Part shown: in pieces, positions 23,642 through 35,621 of the stretch
Position numbering within the stretch: position 1 is the stretch's first letter
How the letters are laid out: the number at the start of each line of letters is the position of its first letter
NCBI RefSeq assembly: GCF_031755915.1
Contig: NC_083384.1
Location: 7,232,501-7,296,500 of the forward strand
Length of the DNA: 64,000 bases
DNA from: Ziziphus jujuba
Taxonomy: Eukaryota > Streptophyta > Magnoliopsida > Rosales > Rhamnaceae
Direction of reading: 5' to 3'
The notes under the pieces: model-generated
Told to the model about the DNA's origin: nothing
Database searches by the model: none
The model's input: the letters and a program-made list of their open reading frames with translations, nothing else
Program-made: the position numbers and the translations under genes

Positions 23642-24039
23642 TGTAACAGCTCAGTCTACCCGCATGTGAATATTATCCACTTTGGCACTGAGGAATCTTC
23701 TTATAATCCAGCCCTCACGGGGTTTAAAACACGTCCACAAGGGAAATGTATCCATAGCCTTATAAGGCATACTTCATTCTCCTTTCCAACTGATTTGGGA
23801 CTTCATAATCCACCCCCCTTGGGATCCAGCATCCTTGCTGGCACACTGGTCTCGGTACTGGCTCTGTTACCAACTGTAACAGCCCAGTCCATTCGCATAT
23901 GAATATTGTCCATTTTGGCACTGAAAAATCCTCTTACAACCCAGCCCTCACAAGTTTAAAACGCGTCTACAAGGGAAAGGTATCCACAGTCTTATAAGGC
24001 ATACTTTGTTTCCCTTTCCAAACGATGTGGGACTTCACA
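23642..24039 (-). mobile_element. TRIM (short non-coding LTR retrotransposon)
   Basis: Two direct repeats of about 165 bp (23642-23807 and 23875-24039) enclose only 67 bases. Read on the minus strand, the LTR starts TGTGAAGTCCCACATCG and ends GGGCTGTTACA. It is followed after two bases by TGGTAACAGAGCC, a slightly changed tRNA-Met primer site, and a GGGGGG-containing purine tract precedes the second LTR. The duplication TTCTT flanks the whole (23637-23641 and 24040-24044). It carries no coding capacity and sits 12 bases from solo LTR 2 inside the copia gag gene. Confidence 0.9.
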
Positions 24040-24044
24040 TTCTT

Positions 24045-25148
24045 GGTCTTGGAGACAAGGTGTTGAGAGAGGTGTCGAAGGAAACAATGGTAGCGGATGT
24101 TTGGAGAGTTTTGGAAGAGAGGTACATGGCTAAATCAGTACCAAACTGCATCAATTTGAAGCAATGGTTATATGGCTTCAAAATGAAAGAGGGAAGGTCT
24201 TTGAGTGATAATCTTGATGACTTCACTAAGTTGATTAAAGACATGGAGAGTATGCAAATCTCAATTGAGGGTGAGAACCAAGTGGTGATTTTGCTTAATT
24301 TTTTGCTTAAAGGAAACGAGCACTTTATGGATATTCTCAAGTATGGAAGATAAACCTTGGATGTGAAGGAAGTTATAGCGGCAATGGTTGCTAAGGATGC
24401 AGAGAAGAGCTTGAGTGGCAAGAGTAGTGATGGGTTGGGGCTCACGATGAGAGGTAGAACCTCGGGTCGGCCTAGTGGTAGAAATTAGCGAGGTAAAAGC
24501 CGAGGTAGATCGAAATCAAGGGACAAAATAAGATGTTTCCGTTGTAATCAATTGGGGCATTTCAAAAAGGATTGTCCAGAGAGACACGAAAAAGGGAAGG
24601 AGAAGCAATCTGATGGAGATGTAAGTGTTGCCTTGGAAGGTTATGAAAGCTCCGAAGTATTGCTTGTAACCGACCGAGACAATGGTGTTGAATGGATACT
24701 TCGCTCGTGTTGTACTTTCCATATAAGTCCGATGAGGAGTTATTTTGATACATTTGAGGAACTAGATGAAGGACGTGTTCTCATGGGGAACAATGCGGTT
24801 TACAATGTTGAAGGGATTGGTATGATCAAGTTGAAGCTTCATGATGGAGTTGTGAGAACTTTGTTGAATGTGCAGTATATTCCCGGGTTGAAGAGGAATT
24901 TGATTTCTCTGGGTACATTGGATGAGCATGGATGTAGTTATAAGTCCGGTAGAGGCACTTTGAAGGTCTTGAAGGGTTCAATGGTAGCGATGAAGGCTTT
25001 TAAGAAGAATGGCTTGTATGTGCTAGATGGAAGTGTGGCTCAAGGTGAAGCTTCGGTCTCGGTGAATGAGAAAGTGAGCGACACCATACTTTGGCATGGA
25101 AGGCTAGGCCATATTAGCAAGAAAGGGCTAATTGAGCTTAGTAAATAA
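24045..25148 (+). pseudogene. Outer copia gag C-terminal part, protease and start of integrase
   Basis: Gag continues with GDKVLREVSKE, LKQWLYGFKMKEGRSL and ILKYGR, then a TAA (24351-24353). A zinc knuckle CFRCNQLGHFKKDC (CX2CX4HX4C) lies near 24536-24577. The protease site that should read D-S-G reads R-S-C (WILRSCCTFH), so the catalytic Asp is gone. The segment ends with the integrase zinc-finger start LWHGRLGHISKKGL and a stop at 25148. Confidence 0.85.
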
Positions 25149-25221
25149 AGGCTTTTGTGTTGGGCACAAGGCATAGAAACTTGACTTTTGTGAGCATTGT
25201 ATCTATGGCAAGCAAGTTAGG

Positions 25222-26823
25222 GTGAAGTTCAACATCGTGGTGCATCGAACTAAGGGGATCTTAGATTATGTTTATTCCGATGCATGGGGCCCCATGAGAA
25301 CGAATTCAATGGGTGGTCATAGGTACTTCATGACCCTCATTGATGATTACTCAAGGAAAGTATGGGTTTACATGTTAAAAACCAAGGGTGAGGCTTTCAT
25401 TAAGTTCAAGGAATGGAAGGTTATGGTTGAGAACCAAACCAAAAAGAAGATGAAGATGTTTTAAATGGATAACGGCTCGAGTATTGCAATGAGGAGTTCA
25501 ATTCCTATTACAATGAGCATGAAATTCTAAGACACAAGACTGTGCGGATGACTCCTCAACAAAATGGTCTTGCCGAACATATGAATAAGACCATTTTGGA
25601 AAGAGTGAGAAGTATGCTTTCCAATGCTAAGCTACCTATAAGTTTTTGGGCACAGGGAGTGAATACTGCGGTGTACTTGATCAATCGGTGTCCATTGAGT
25701 GCTATTGAGTTCAAGACTCCAATGGAGAAGTGGTCCAAGCATGCACCGGATTTAAGTAATCTTAAGGTCTTTGGTTGCACTTTGTATATTCATGTAAACG
25801 AAGGCAAGTTACATCCAAGATTTATGAAATGCATTTTCTTAGGGTACCCGGAGGGTGTCAAAGGCTATAGACTTTGGAATCCAGATACAAGGAAGTGTGT
25901 GATTAGTAGGGATGTGGTGTTTAAGGAGAGGGAGATGCTTGGGTTGGTGAAAGATGAAGAATCTTCGAGTGCAGGTGAAGTTGACAAGGAGACATTCGAT
26001 CTTAGGATTGAGGATAATCCAAGAAAGAAAGTGACTCATAAGGAGCACCGTGATATACAAGTGGCTCAAGAATAAGTTGATGAGGTAGTTGATTGTATCG
26101 ATGAGCAGGTGGTTGATGTTGATAACCTCCATGATTACAATTTGGCTCGCGATAGAGAATAGAGACAATCCAAGGCACCGGTGAGATATGGTTTTGTGGA
26201 TTGTATTGCATATGCTTTCGAAGTTGCGGAAGAAATAGACTCGAACCCTAACATTTTTTAGGAAGCTTTAGCTTTAAAAGATTCGGTAAAGTGGAAGGCG
26301 GCCATGGATGAGGAGATGGATTCTTTGCATAGGAATCAAACTTGGAAGTTAGTAGATAAGCCTAAAGGTGGAAGGGTTGTAGGTTGCAAGTGGGTGTTCA
26401 AGAAGAAGGAAGGTGTACCCAAAGTTGAGGCACCAAGGTTTATACTCAAAAGGAGGGAGTGGATTTCAATGAAATATTCTCTCCGATGGTGAGACACACT
26501 TCTATTTGGATCTTGTTGTCACTTGTGGTTCACAAGGGTCTTGAGTTACATCAATTGGACATCAAGATGGAATTCTTGCATGGAGACCTCGAGGAAGAGA
26601 TTTACATGGCTCAACCCGAAGGATATGCAAAGGGTGCCAAGGTGTGCTTGCTTCAAAAATCCCTTTATGGCTTGAGACAATCTCCTAGGCAATTGTATAA
26701 GAAATTGACAAGTTTATGCTTAGTATTGGCTTCAAGAGGAGCACGTTTGATCTTTGTGTGTATTACAAAGAGTTTTTGAATGGGGAGTTCATTTATCTCT
26801 TGTTGTATGTTGATGATATGTTG
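25222..26823 (+). pseudogene. Outer copia integrase and reverse transcriptase, left part
   Basis: The integrase core runs from YSDAWGPMRTNSMGGHRYF through WVYMLKTKGEAF, then a stop at about 25462. It resumes with TPQQNGLAEHMNKTILERVR (with the family's usual motif slightly changed) and VFGCTLYIHV. The linker ends at 26075. Reverse transcriptase begins WKAAMDEEMDSL, WKLVDKPKGGRVVGCKW and continues DIKMEFLHGDLEEEIYMAQP and LYGLRQSPRQLYKK. The piece ends in the catalytic YVDD box, which solo LTR 3 splits just downstream. Several stops and frameshifts are present. Confidence 0.85.
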
Positions 26824-29800
26824 TGTCAGGACCCGTCCAAAATTCCTCATCGGAACCCTAGACAAGCCCTGATCCTACGAAAACACTACCGAACCTTCCA
26901 AGGAAAATCCGGCAGCATCTCCGCTAGGGGTTGGACTTACTATAAAATTCCCTGTATGAAAAACGCACTTCTAAATATGTCTCCTTATTCCTCCCACCTT
27001 ACTACAATTCATTCCATAAATTTACAGCACTTCATAAATAATAAACAGGGGATCTCTGCAATAACTATTTATTAATGTCCAATACAGTATATAGAGTATT
27101 TGAGTTACAACACGAAAATAAAAGTTGCGACAACAGAGAAAGAAAGAAATATTACAGGATAGGAAATAGGAAAATGAAGAAATATAGAACTCCTCGAATT
27201 ATCCGCAATGGAATAGATGTTGAGCTCGCCTCGGCGTCAACGTCTACTAACCTGGGCCTAGAGGAACGAGTTTAAAAATGTGAGATGCTAATCATCTCAA
27301 TGAGTGATCCGATCTACTATACCATAATATTAATGATTCTAGAACAAGAATAATAATAATTATTATTATTTGAAGATGATCCTGCTCTCAAAATTCTCAC
27401 AACTCACTCAGTTGGAAAAGTTCCCCTTTTAAAGCATTTCACAAAATCCAACATTTATACACCCCGAAAAGTAAGGACATCATAAATGAATAAATGCAAC
27501 CAGCAACAAATATTAAGAATTGAAATTTACCTTGACAATATATTAACAAAAATTAATTGAATTTATAGTAAATTAGCACAAGATAAATAAAATCACATCT
27601 AAATAAATGAATAAATAAATAACAAATTTCATATTAGATGAATTCAGCACAACCAAATTAACCAAGCAAGATTTAACACAATATACATTCTTTATTTCAA
27701 TTACCATTTTGAAAACATTTAACTTTGAAAATCGGATGGGAGAAAAATAACTTGATGCACCATACTATATACCAGTGATGCCTTACAATACCCAGCATTC
27801 CAAGGCATCATCTGGGGGGAAGGTTATAGAGAGAAAACTGGCATCCAGGCCGCCCTGGCATCCCAGTAGCGCCAATGCTAAAAACACCATCCTGGCCACG
27901 GAAGGGGGCGACTATGGCCAACATCAAATTTACCTGCCCTCAATCCGATGGCAACCATGGGAGAGTATAAACCTGTGCGCTCATCACACTCCACCAGCGC
28001 TCTAATCACATCCACAACTACAGAACTCTGGTACTGTATGGGTGCATCTAAAAACTATATATATATATATATACCAATTTCCAATTTTCTAAAACAAGGG
28101 ATAACAACCACAACTTCAATTCATCAAATAATCCATCATCTTAATATCCAATGGTGTATATATATATATATATATATATCCAATATTTTTCAATACCATA
28201 AAATAATTTTTCCACCATTGTTTCAATGTGTGATAACATTTAAATAAATATTTTCTTCACATCCTCCAATTTAATACAAATAAAACCGCATTGAAATCCG
28301 CATAGAAATCTGCATGTGCATAAAATAATATAATACATTTGAGATAATCATGAACAACCCGCAATTGACATCAACAATAATTTAATAAAATTATACTCAC
28401 CATTTTTTAGGATTCAGCTTATGGGTTTCATACACATATATTTACTTCACCCCAAATTTGGCATCGAAATTTATCAATTAATTAATGCATAAAATTTCAC
28501 AATGTATATCATAAAAATAAAATCTCCATAATTTATCAAAATTAAAATATGTTTTAATGCACATATACCTTTCAATTATTCAAATCGTGCCATCAAAATT
28601 CCAAATATAATTTTTCTAAATATTTGACATATAAAATATCACATTTTCAAATAATTAATTATCACAAAATAAATATAAATTAACACCCAAAATAATATTG
28701 AAGGTGGGTCACTCATCTCGAGCACACATATCAATCAGGATCCTCAATAGGATCGGTCCCACGACTCACACGTGCACCTAAATATTAATAGTACCCAAGA
28801 TCATATAAATTAATATTTTATTCAGGTATTTTATACACAGGTATCCAAGGGAGCTAACACAAATGGTATCCAAAATTTACAAATAATATACCGAAATGAA
28901 GCTTATGAAGCGAGGATCACGGATTGAGTCTTACCTCCCAGAGATCGGACCTAAGATGGCCGGAATCTCACCAGAAGATCTCAGATTTTGGATTCTCGAA
29001 TCTCACAAATCACTGCAAGTTGGAAGAAACTGACCTTAGATTTGGGTTCAGGGGGTCGGAATTAGTGGAAGGGGATGGGTGGTGCAACTAGAAACTCACC
29101 GGAAATCGGTTTCTCGGTAAGCGGTCGTGGTCACCAGAAACCGTCACTGCCGGTGGCTACTGGCCGTGATTTTTGGAGGAACTGTAGATAAAAGGATGGG
29201 TGTTCCAATGGGATCTGCGGTGAAGCAAATGGATGTCGAGATAGGGAGGAATCTGGGTTTGAAGCAATCGACACAGCCACTAGAAAAAATCTCGATCCCG
29301 GCTCATCGGCGGTCGGCTGGCCGTGGGTTTTGGTGGGCTGGTAGGAAAAGAGGAGGTGAAGCTGGTGGGGTGGTGCATGCACGGAATGGTGGTTGGAAAT
29401 GAAGCAATAGCTGTGGCCGACTGGTGGGGTTGTTCTCTCTCTCTCTCTCTTTTTCCCCCTTTTTCTTTTTTCTTTTTTTTTTTTTCCTTTCTTCCATTTG
29501 GCCAGAAAAAGAAGAAAATACCCATGGGTGCCACTGTCCACTTATGGGACAAGATGAGGAATCGACATGTGGTGCATGTCCTATACAGCAATAAAATAAT
29601 ATAAAATGCTGATATATTAGAAAACTTTGCAGGTCCAAAACTCTTAAACCACATATTTATTTCAGACGTGCCACTAGTCTATGAACTCGTTTCGACGAGT
29701 ACTTTACAACCATGCATGAGTCAAAGCTCAACTTTGCAAACAAAAAGTCAACTCCGGTACCCCTTGGACAGTTCTGACCTCAACTTGTCTTGCTCATAAC

Positions 29801-29996
29801 TTTCAAAGTGTAGCTCCATTTTCAACGTGCTACTAGTCTATAGATTTGGATCGATGCATACTTTGTAATGATATCCCAGTCAAAGAAACATTCCATCCAG
29901 ATAAAAAAAGTCAAATTTTGACCCCTCTCGGTTAACGACGGTTAAACCCGGTCAACATGAAGAAAATTCCGATGTTGTTCGGGACGAGGTGTTACA
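26824..29996 (-). mobile_element. Solo LTR 3 of the gypsy family
   Basis: Plus-strand ends are TGTCAGGACCCGTCC and GACGAGGTGTTACA. The duplication TGTTG flanks it (26819-26823 and 29997-30001). It is inserted directly after the YVDD catalytic box of the outer copia reverse transcriptase; the coding frame resumes on the far side with ACKHMDEIDNLKKL. Length is 3173 bp, the longest copy here, with an AT microsatellite at 28145-28179 and a TC-rich tract near 29432-29490. Confidence 0.92.
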
Positions 29997-30952
29997 TGTT
30001 GATTGCATGCAAACATATGGATGAGATTGATAATTTGAAGAAGTTAATTAGTTCTAAGTTTGAGATGAAAGACCTTGGAGAAGCTAAGAAAATTTTAGGG
30101 ATCAATATATTTTAGGATAAGAAGAATCGGGAGATATTTGTCTCTCAAAGGAAGTATATTGAGAAGGTCTTGGAGAGGTTCAACATGGACGGTGCAAATC
30201 CCGTGATCATGCCTTTAGCATCCCACTTCAAATTATCATCCAAGCAATGCCCGAAAAGTGAACAAGAGAGGGACAGCATGCTTAGGACGCCTTATGCAAG
30301 TGCCGTAGGTTGCATCATATATTTGATGGTGTGTATTAGACCAGAGATCGCTCATGCGGTAAGTGTGGTGAGTAGATTTATGAGTAATTCAAGCAAACCA
30401 CATTGGGAGGCTTTGTGATGGATTCTAAGGTATTTGAAGGGATCCATGGATGTTGGCTTATTGTATTAGAAAGAGAACAATGGTAATGGTGATTGTGTTG
30501 TCGGATATTGTGATGCGGACCTTGGTAGTGATCAAGACAAGAGAAAGTCTTCGATGGGTTATATATTTTCGACTTGGGGTAATAAAATTAGTTGGAAAGC
30601 ATCGTTACAACTGGTAGTTTCACTCTCAAGTACTGAAGCCGAATATATGGCAGCCATCGAAGTGACAACAGAGGTATTATGGTTAAAATGGTTGGTAAAT
30701 GAGCTTGATGTTCCCCAAAACCAAGTCATTGTGCATTGTGACAACCAAAGTCCAATTTTCTTGGCAAAGAATCAAGCCTTCTCGAACCGTACAAAGCATA
30801 TCGAGAAGAAGTACCACTTCATTCGAGAATTAATCGATAAAGGTGAAGTGGATTTGGTGAAGATTGCGGGTGAAAAGAATCTGGTGGATATGTTGACCAA
30901 GGTAGTGCCAATGGAGAAGCTTAGGCTCTGTATGAGTCTAACCAATGTGTAA
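29997..30952 (+). pseudogene. Outer copia reverse transcriptase C-terminal part and RNase H
   Basis: The segment continues reverse transcriptase (KFEMKDLGEAKKILGI) and moves into the connection and RNase H domain. RNase H acidic residues are visible in YCDADLGS, STEAEYMA and HCDNQSPIFLAKN, followed by RTKHIEKKYHFIRE. The frame ends at 30952. Stops occur near 30113, 30418 and 30469. The 84 bases between this end and the 3' LTR hold no recognised feature. Confidence 0.88.
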
Positions 30953-31036
30953 AGTGAGTGATGAGGATGTGTGTGCAAGCAAGGAGTGATGAGAAGTGAT
31001 TTGAAGAGTTTATGAATTTAGAATCAAGCTAAGAAA

Positions 31037-31534
31037 TGTTGTTTTTTGTGACTCTAAATTAATGATAAACAAGAGGAGTTAATGGGATGATGTTTGGTGA
31101 TGAAGTGAAGAGGAAGAAAGTAAGAGAAGAGAGAAAAAGAAAAAAAAAACCAAAATTATGGTTTTGCCCCTCTTTAATGATATGTTAGCCTAGGAATTCG
31201 TGCCAAACAGATCTAAGGGTGTTTTCTACTTGGTTTTAGAGAGAGAAACAGTGAATTCTTCAAAATCCCATCGTTGGTGTCAGGTTATTGATGATTAAGC
31301 TTGTAATCTCTTCAAGATAATGAAAATCATCATTTCCTTATTTGTTTGTGAACGTAGATCATCTTGATAGAACCATGTAAAACTTTTTGTGTATTTTTTT
31401 TCTCTCTTTTCTTTTATATTTAGGTGCTTGTCTTTCTCTCTCTAGAATTTTCATATGGATTTGTTCTGAAAATCTTCTTTTTATCTATATTTATTTGTTT
31501 GTGAATTAATTGTGGATTGTATGCTGTTTGTAGA
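31037..31534 (+). repeat. 3' LTR of the outer copia element, main part
   Basis: It matches 16734-17250 in order. The rest of this LTR lies beyond solo LTR 4, from 34475 to about 34519, with TTACTTGCTATACAG and TTGAATCTCT matching the left LTR end. Confidence 0.83.
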
Positions 31535-34469
31535 TGTCAGGACCCGTCCAGAATTCCTTCCCCGGAACCCTAGACAGCCCTGATCCCAGGGAAACCCTAC
31601 CGAACCCTCCAACTGAAAATCCGGCAGAGCCTCTCCTAAGGGATTTACTTACCACCAATTACCTGCACTGAAAACACACTTCTATATTCATCCCCTTATT
31701 CCTCCCACAATACTACAAATTGGTTCCACAAATTGCAACACTTCAAAATAAAACAACAGCAGCAACCCAGTGCATTAAAAAACAACTACACGTCCAATAC
31801 AGTATACAGAGCATTAAACAGATACATGCGGAATTTATAAAATGACAGATAAAGAAGCAATACAAGGTCGAGAGGAAAAAGGGAAGAAAAACTTCTTGAA
31901 CCTTCGGCAACGAACTGAGACGTTGGGCTCGCCCCGGACAATCAACGTCTCCAACCTGGACCTAGGGGAACGGAATTTAAGAGTGTGAGATGCTAATCAT
32001 CTCAGTGAGTAACCTGAACTACTGAACACCTTTTGTGATAATAAAAATAATAGTAATAGCAATTAAGGAATAGAACGAATACCAACAATTAATAAATAAA
32101 TAATAATAATAACGGTTGGAAAATAATAATTTCTCTCAAAACTCTCACCAATCGCTCCGTTTGAAATGTTCCCTTTTTAAAACCTTTTCACAAAACCCAA
32201 TGTACATACCTCCCAAAAAAACCAAGGGATTAAATAATTTAACAAACAACAATTAAATAAATAAACACCCCAAATATAATAAAATGTAGTAAATTATAAT
32301 AAATAATTTTTGAACACCTTTGGGGTTTTAAACTTTATTTGCAATTTACACCGACAATTACACCTGACGCACCACACCATATACCGGTGATGCCCTCCGA
32401 TACCCAGCATCCCGAGCACCGACTGGCGGGAGGTTAAAGAGAGAAACCTGCAGTGGTCACTTCGGCGTCCCGACAGTACCGACTGCTAAAAACCATCACC
32501 CGGCCAAGGAGGGGGGCGGCTGTGCGCAACAATAACCTTGCCTGCCCACGGTCCAATGGCAACTCACGGGTGAAGTAAAAATCGTGCGCTACACCAGATA
32601 ATAACCGGGCACTACCACGTGTCCATACACCATACACCAGAACACCAATACTGTATGAGTGCGTCTAAAAATAAACAATAATAACCAACCGTACCGTTTT
32701 TCCAAAAACCACCGTGGGAAGTATACCAAATTTTTACAAAATACCATCCCACATATTTTTATTTAATAACCCGGTACGAAACAGCGATAACAACAAACCA
32801 CAATTTTCTCGAAATACGAGATGCAACCATAAAAATACCGCGGGCATAATTTATAAAATTTAACCAAATATTTTCATAAAATATTAACCCAATTATGCCC
32901 GGAACAATTAATACTGAAACCACGTACAATTAATACCGGAACATACTTTGCTCATGCATAATAAATAAATTAAACCACAGTAAAATAATAATTGGGAATT
33001 TCTTAATGACCCCAAAATTTCATTTAGCACCAATGGGTAAATATATATATAAAATAATATTTTTCCCGATTATATTTAAAATACACCACATGAGCACAAA
33101 TTACAGATATCAAATTAATACCACATAAATACAATTAATTACCCCAAAAATATTTTTAAAGGTGGGTCACTCACCTGGAGCATGCAATTAACCCATGATC
33201 CACCACGGGATCAATTCTACGACTCACCGGTGCTCCTAGAATAAAATTCACAGACAGTCAAATAAATTAATATTTTATTCGGGTAAATAATACCCGGTAC
33301 CCAGGGGGTAAAACACAAACTTTAACCAAAATGGTCGAATAATATACCGAATCGAAGCTCGTGGAATGAGGATCACAAATCCGGTCTCCATCAACCCCAA
33401 TTCCGCCGGAGGTGGCCGGAATTTGACCGAAAAGGTTCGGCCGGTTTTGATCTTGAGGGATCTTTCAAACCGGTTTGAATTTTTGGGATTGGAGACCATT
33501 TTTGAATTCAGAGGACCCAAAATAGGGGGATAGGAGGCTCAATTGGGAGTGGGCTGGCCGGAAAACACAAGAAAAGAGGAGAGAGAAAATCCGGCGGCCG
33601 GCGGCTTCTCCGGCCCGATCGGCGCGCGTCCGGCGGCGGCTGGCCGTGAAACTTGGCGGCCGAGCTCGCCTCCTCCTTCCGCACGTCACTGGCCGGCGCG
33701 TGTACAGTATGGGTGGCCGGAAAAAGAAAACACGGGGGAGAGAGAGGGACGGCCGGAGGGAAGAAAAATAACTGTGTGTGTTGTGTGTGTTTCGGGGAAG
33801 AAGAAGGGAAAAAAGAAAAGAAAAAGAAAAAGAAAAAGAAAGAATGGTGTTTTCCCACGTGGGGAAAAGAAAAGAAAAAGAAAAAGAAAAAGAAAAGAAA
33901 AAGGAAAAGGAAAAATAAAAATAATTAAATAATAATATTATTATTTAGAATAATAATAAAAATAATTTGATTTTTTAAACATGGTTGACATGTGGCATTT
34001 CACCATGGTGACACATGGCCACCTTCATTAAGTCACACGTGGTACATCGTTATGCGTGTAAAAATAATATTAAAATAATACAGTATTTGAAAAACTTTAC
34101 AGGTCCATAACTTTCAAACCACATGTCCAAATCGGACGTGCCGCTAGTCTACGGACTCGTATCGACGAGCACTTCACAACCATGCATGAGTCAAAGCTCA
34201 ACCTTGCATGAATAAAAAGTCAACTCCGGCACCCCTTGGACAGTTTGGACCTCAACTTGTTTTGCTCAAAACTTTCAAACCGTAGCTCCGTTTTCAACGT
34301 GCTACCAGTCTACGAACTCGTGCCAACGTGTACTTCGTAACGGTACCTCAGTCAACCTAGAATTTCAACCGGATCAAAAAGTCAACTTTTGACCCCTTCG
34401 GTCAACGGTCAACGGTCAACCTCGGTCAACGTGCAAAAATTCCGACATGGTTCGGGACGGGGTGTTACA
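31535..34469 (-). mobile_element. Solo LTR 4 of the gypsy family
   Basis: Plus-strand ends are TGTCAGGACCCGTCC and GACGGGGTGTTACA. The duplication GTAGA flanks it (31530-31534 and 34470-34474). It lies in the 3' LTR of the outer copia, about as far from the LTR end as solo LTR 1 is in the 5' LTR, but at a different site and in opposite orientation. Length is 2935 bp. It is visually the closest relative of solo LTR 1. Confidence 0.92.
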
Positions 34470-34519
34470 GTAGATATATATATATATATATTACTTGCTA
34501 TACAGTTTGAATCTCTTGA

Positions 34520-35621
34520 TAAATAGTAACAAAATTAGTGCAAGCTTTATGGGTCTTGTCTTTTGATTTGACAAGGCAAAAAGGACACATATGAGGTGGC
34601 ATGAGTGAATAGATGAGACAAGGGTTTGTAGAAAACCAAAGCCGATGTGCTGCCATTTCAAGTTCATGCACCTGGTCACAAGATGAAATTTTTTTAGCAT
34701 TTCCTTAGTGGGTCTGGTGAATTTTCACCCCCTTATTGATGATCTTTTTTTTATTGGAGCTCGAGCTGGGGTTATATGAAGTGAGAGAAACCCAGTTTAG
34801 AAAGAGAAAAAGTGTTCTCCATATTTTATATATCTTCGGAAGCAATTATTAAAGACCAAAGCAGCTTGTATAACTTCAAAATGTAAATGAGAACCTTTTT
34901 CCTTGCTTGTGCTGTGATCATAGACCACAGCGGTCCAACCATATATATTTTTAGTGTAATTTTTTTTTTACTCTCACTTTTTTATATTTATTTGCTTATT
35001 GTTATTTCTAAATAGTTGATTGTTGTGGTTAGGACATCTCTGCATTTCAAAATGTCTGTTCGATCACAGGAAGCAAAACAAGTTCATAACAATGTACTGA
35101 TAAAGCTTTACCACCAAAACATAGAAAGAGACTAGCTTGACAAGAACATGACTAACCTGCTTGCTTCTATTCGTTGTTGGGCTCCCATCATATTATTCTT
35201 CAGCCTAAGATCATTATACAAATAGAGAAAAAGTTAGCGATAGTCCAATTGTGCTTTGTTTATTAAAATTACCATTCTATTTTAAAACAAAACCACAATC
35301 CTGAAAAATAGATTTTTCATTCACTAAAAAAATGGTAATTATGACATCAAAAACAGATTTCATTTTATAATAATTTATTCTGAAAAGAAAAAGGATAGTA
35401 GTTTATTCAATGGAAGGAGTTTACTCCTATTTATATTTAATGTTCAAAACTCTATTTGACACGTACATGGAAACACATATCCATTTCTTTTTCCATACTA
35501 GAGTTAGAAATCAAATGGAACATAGGTATTCTACCTTGGATAATGTATCTTCTGCACTTCTAAGTTCTAAATCATACTCATTGCTGAATATTTTCTATTT
35601 AAGACCATCTAATTGCTACAC
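34520..35621. other. Intergenic DNA between the outer copia and solo LTR 5
   Basis: No gene is recognised. From about 35030 the sequence is the paralogue of 1085-1560 (TNL 3' flank). The last five bases TACAC (35617-35621) are the left target duplication of the next element. Confidence 0.6.

Larger units (their letters stand above)
16734..34519 (+). mobile_element. Ty1/copia retrotransposon inflated by five nested insertions
   Basis: The LTRs (16734-17255 plus 20236-20248 on the left; 31037-31534 plus 34475 to about 34519 on the right) are each split by a solo LTR. Removing the four solo LTRs, the TRIM and their duplications leaves about 5.2 kb. The interior has a tRNA-Met primer site (20252-20263), then gag, protease, integrase, reverse transcriptase and RNase H in copia order. 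The frame is broken by multiple stops and shifts. I did not find a clear target duplication for the outer element; the sequence before it is GAAGT and the right end is diverged, so the last few bases are uncertain. Confidence 0.88.

Noticed and set aside
17256..34469. Idea that 17256-20235 and 31535-34469 are the two LTRs of one large element
   Set aside because: They are in opposite orientation and each has its own different 5-bp target duplication, so they are separate solo LTRs.
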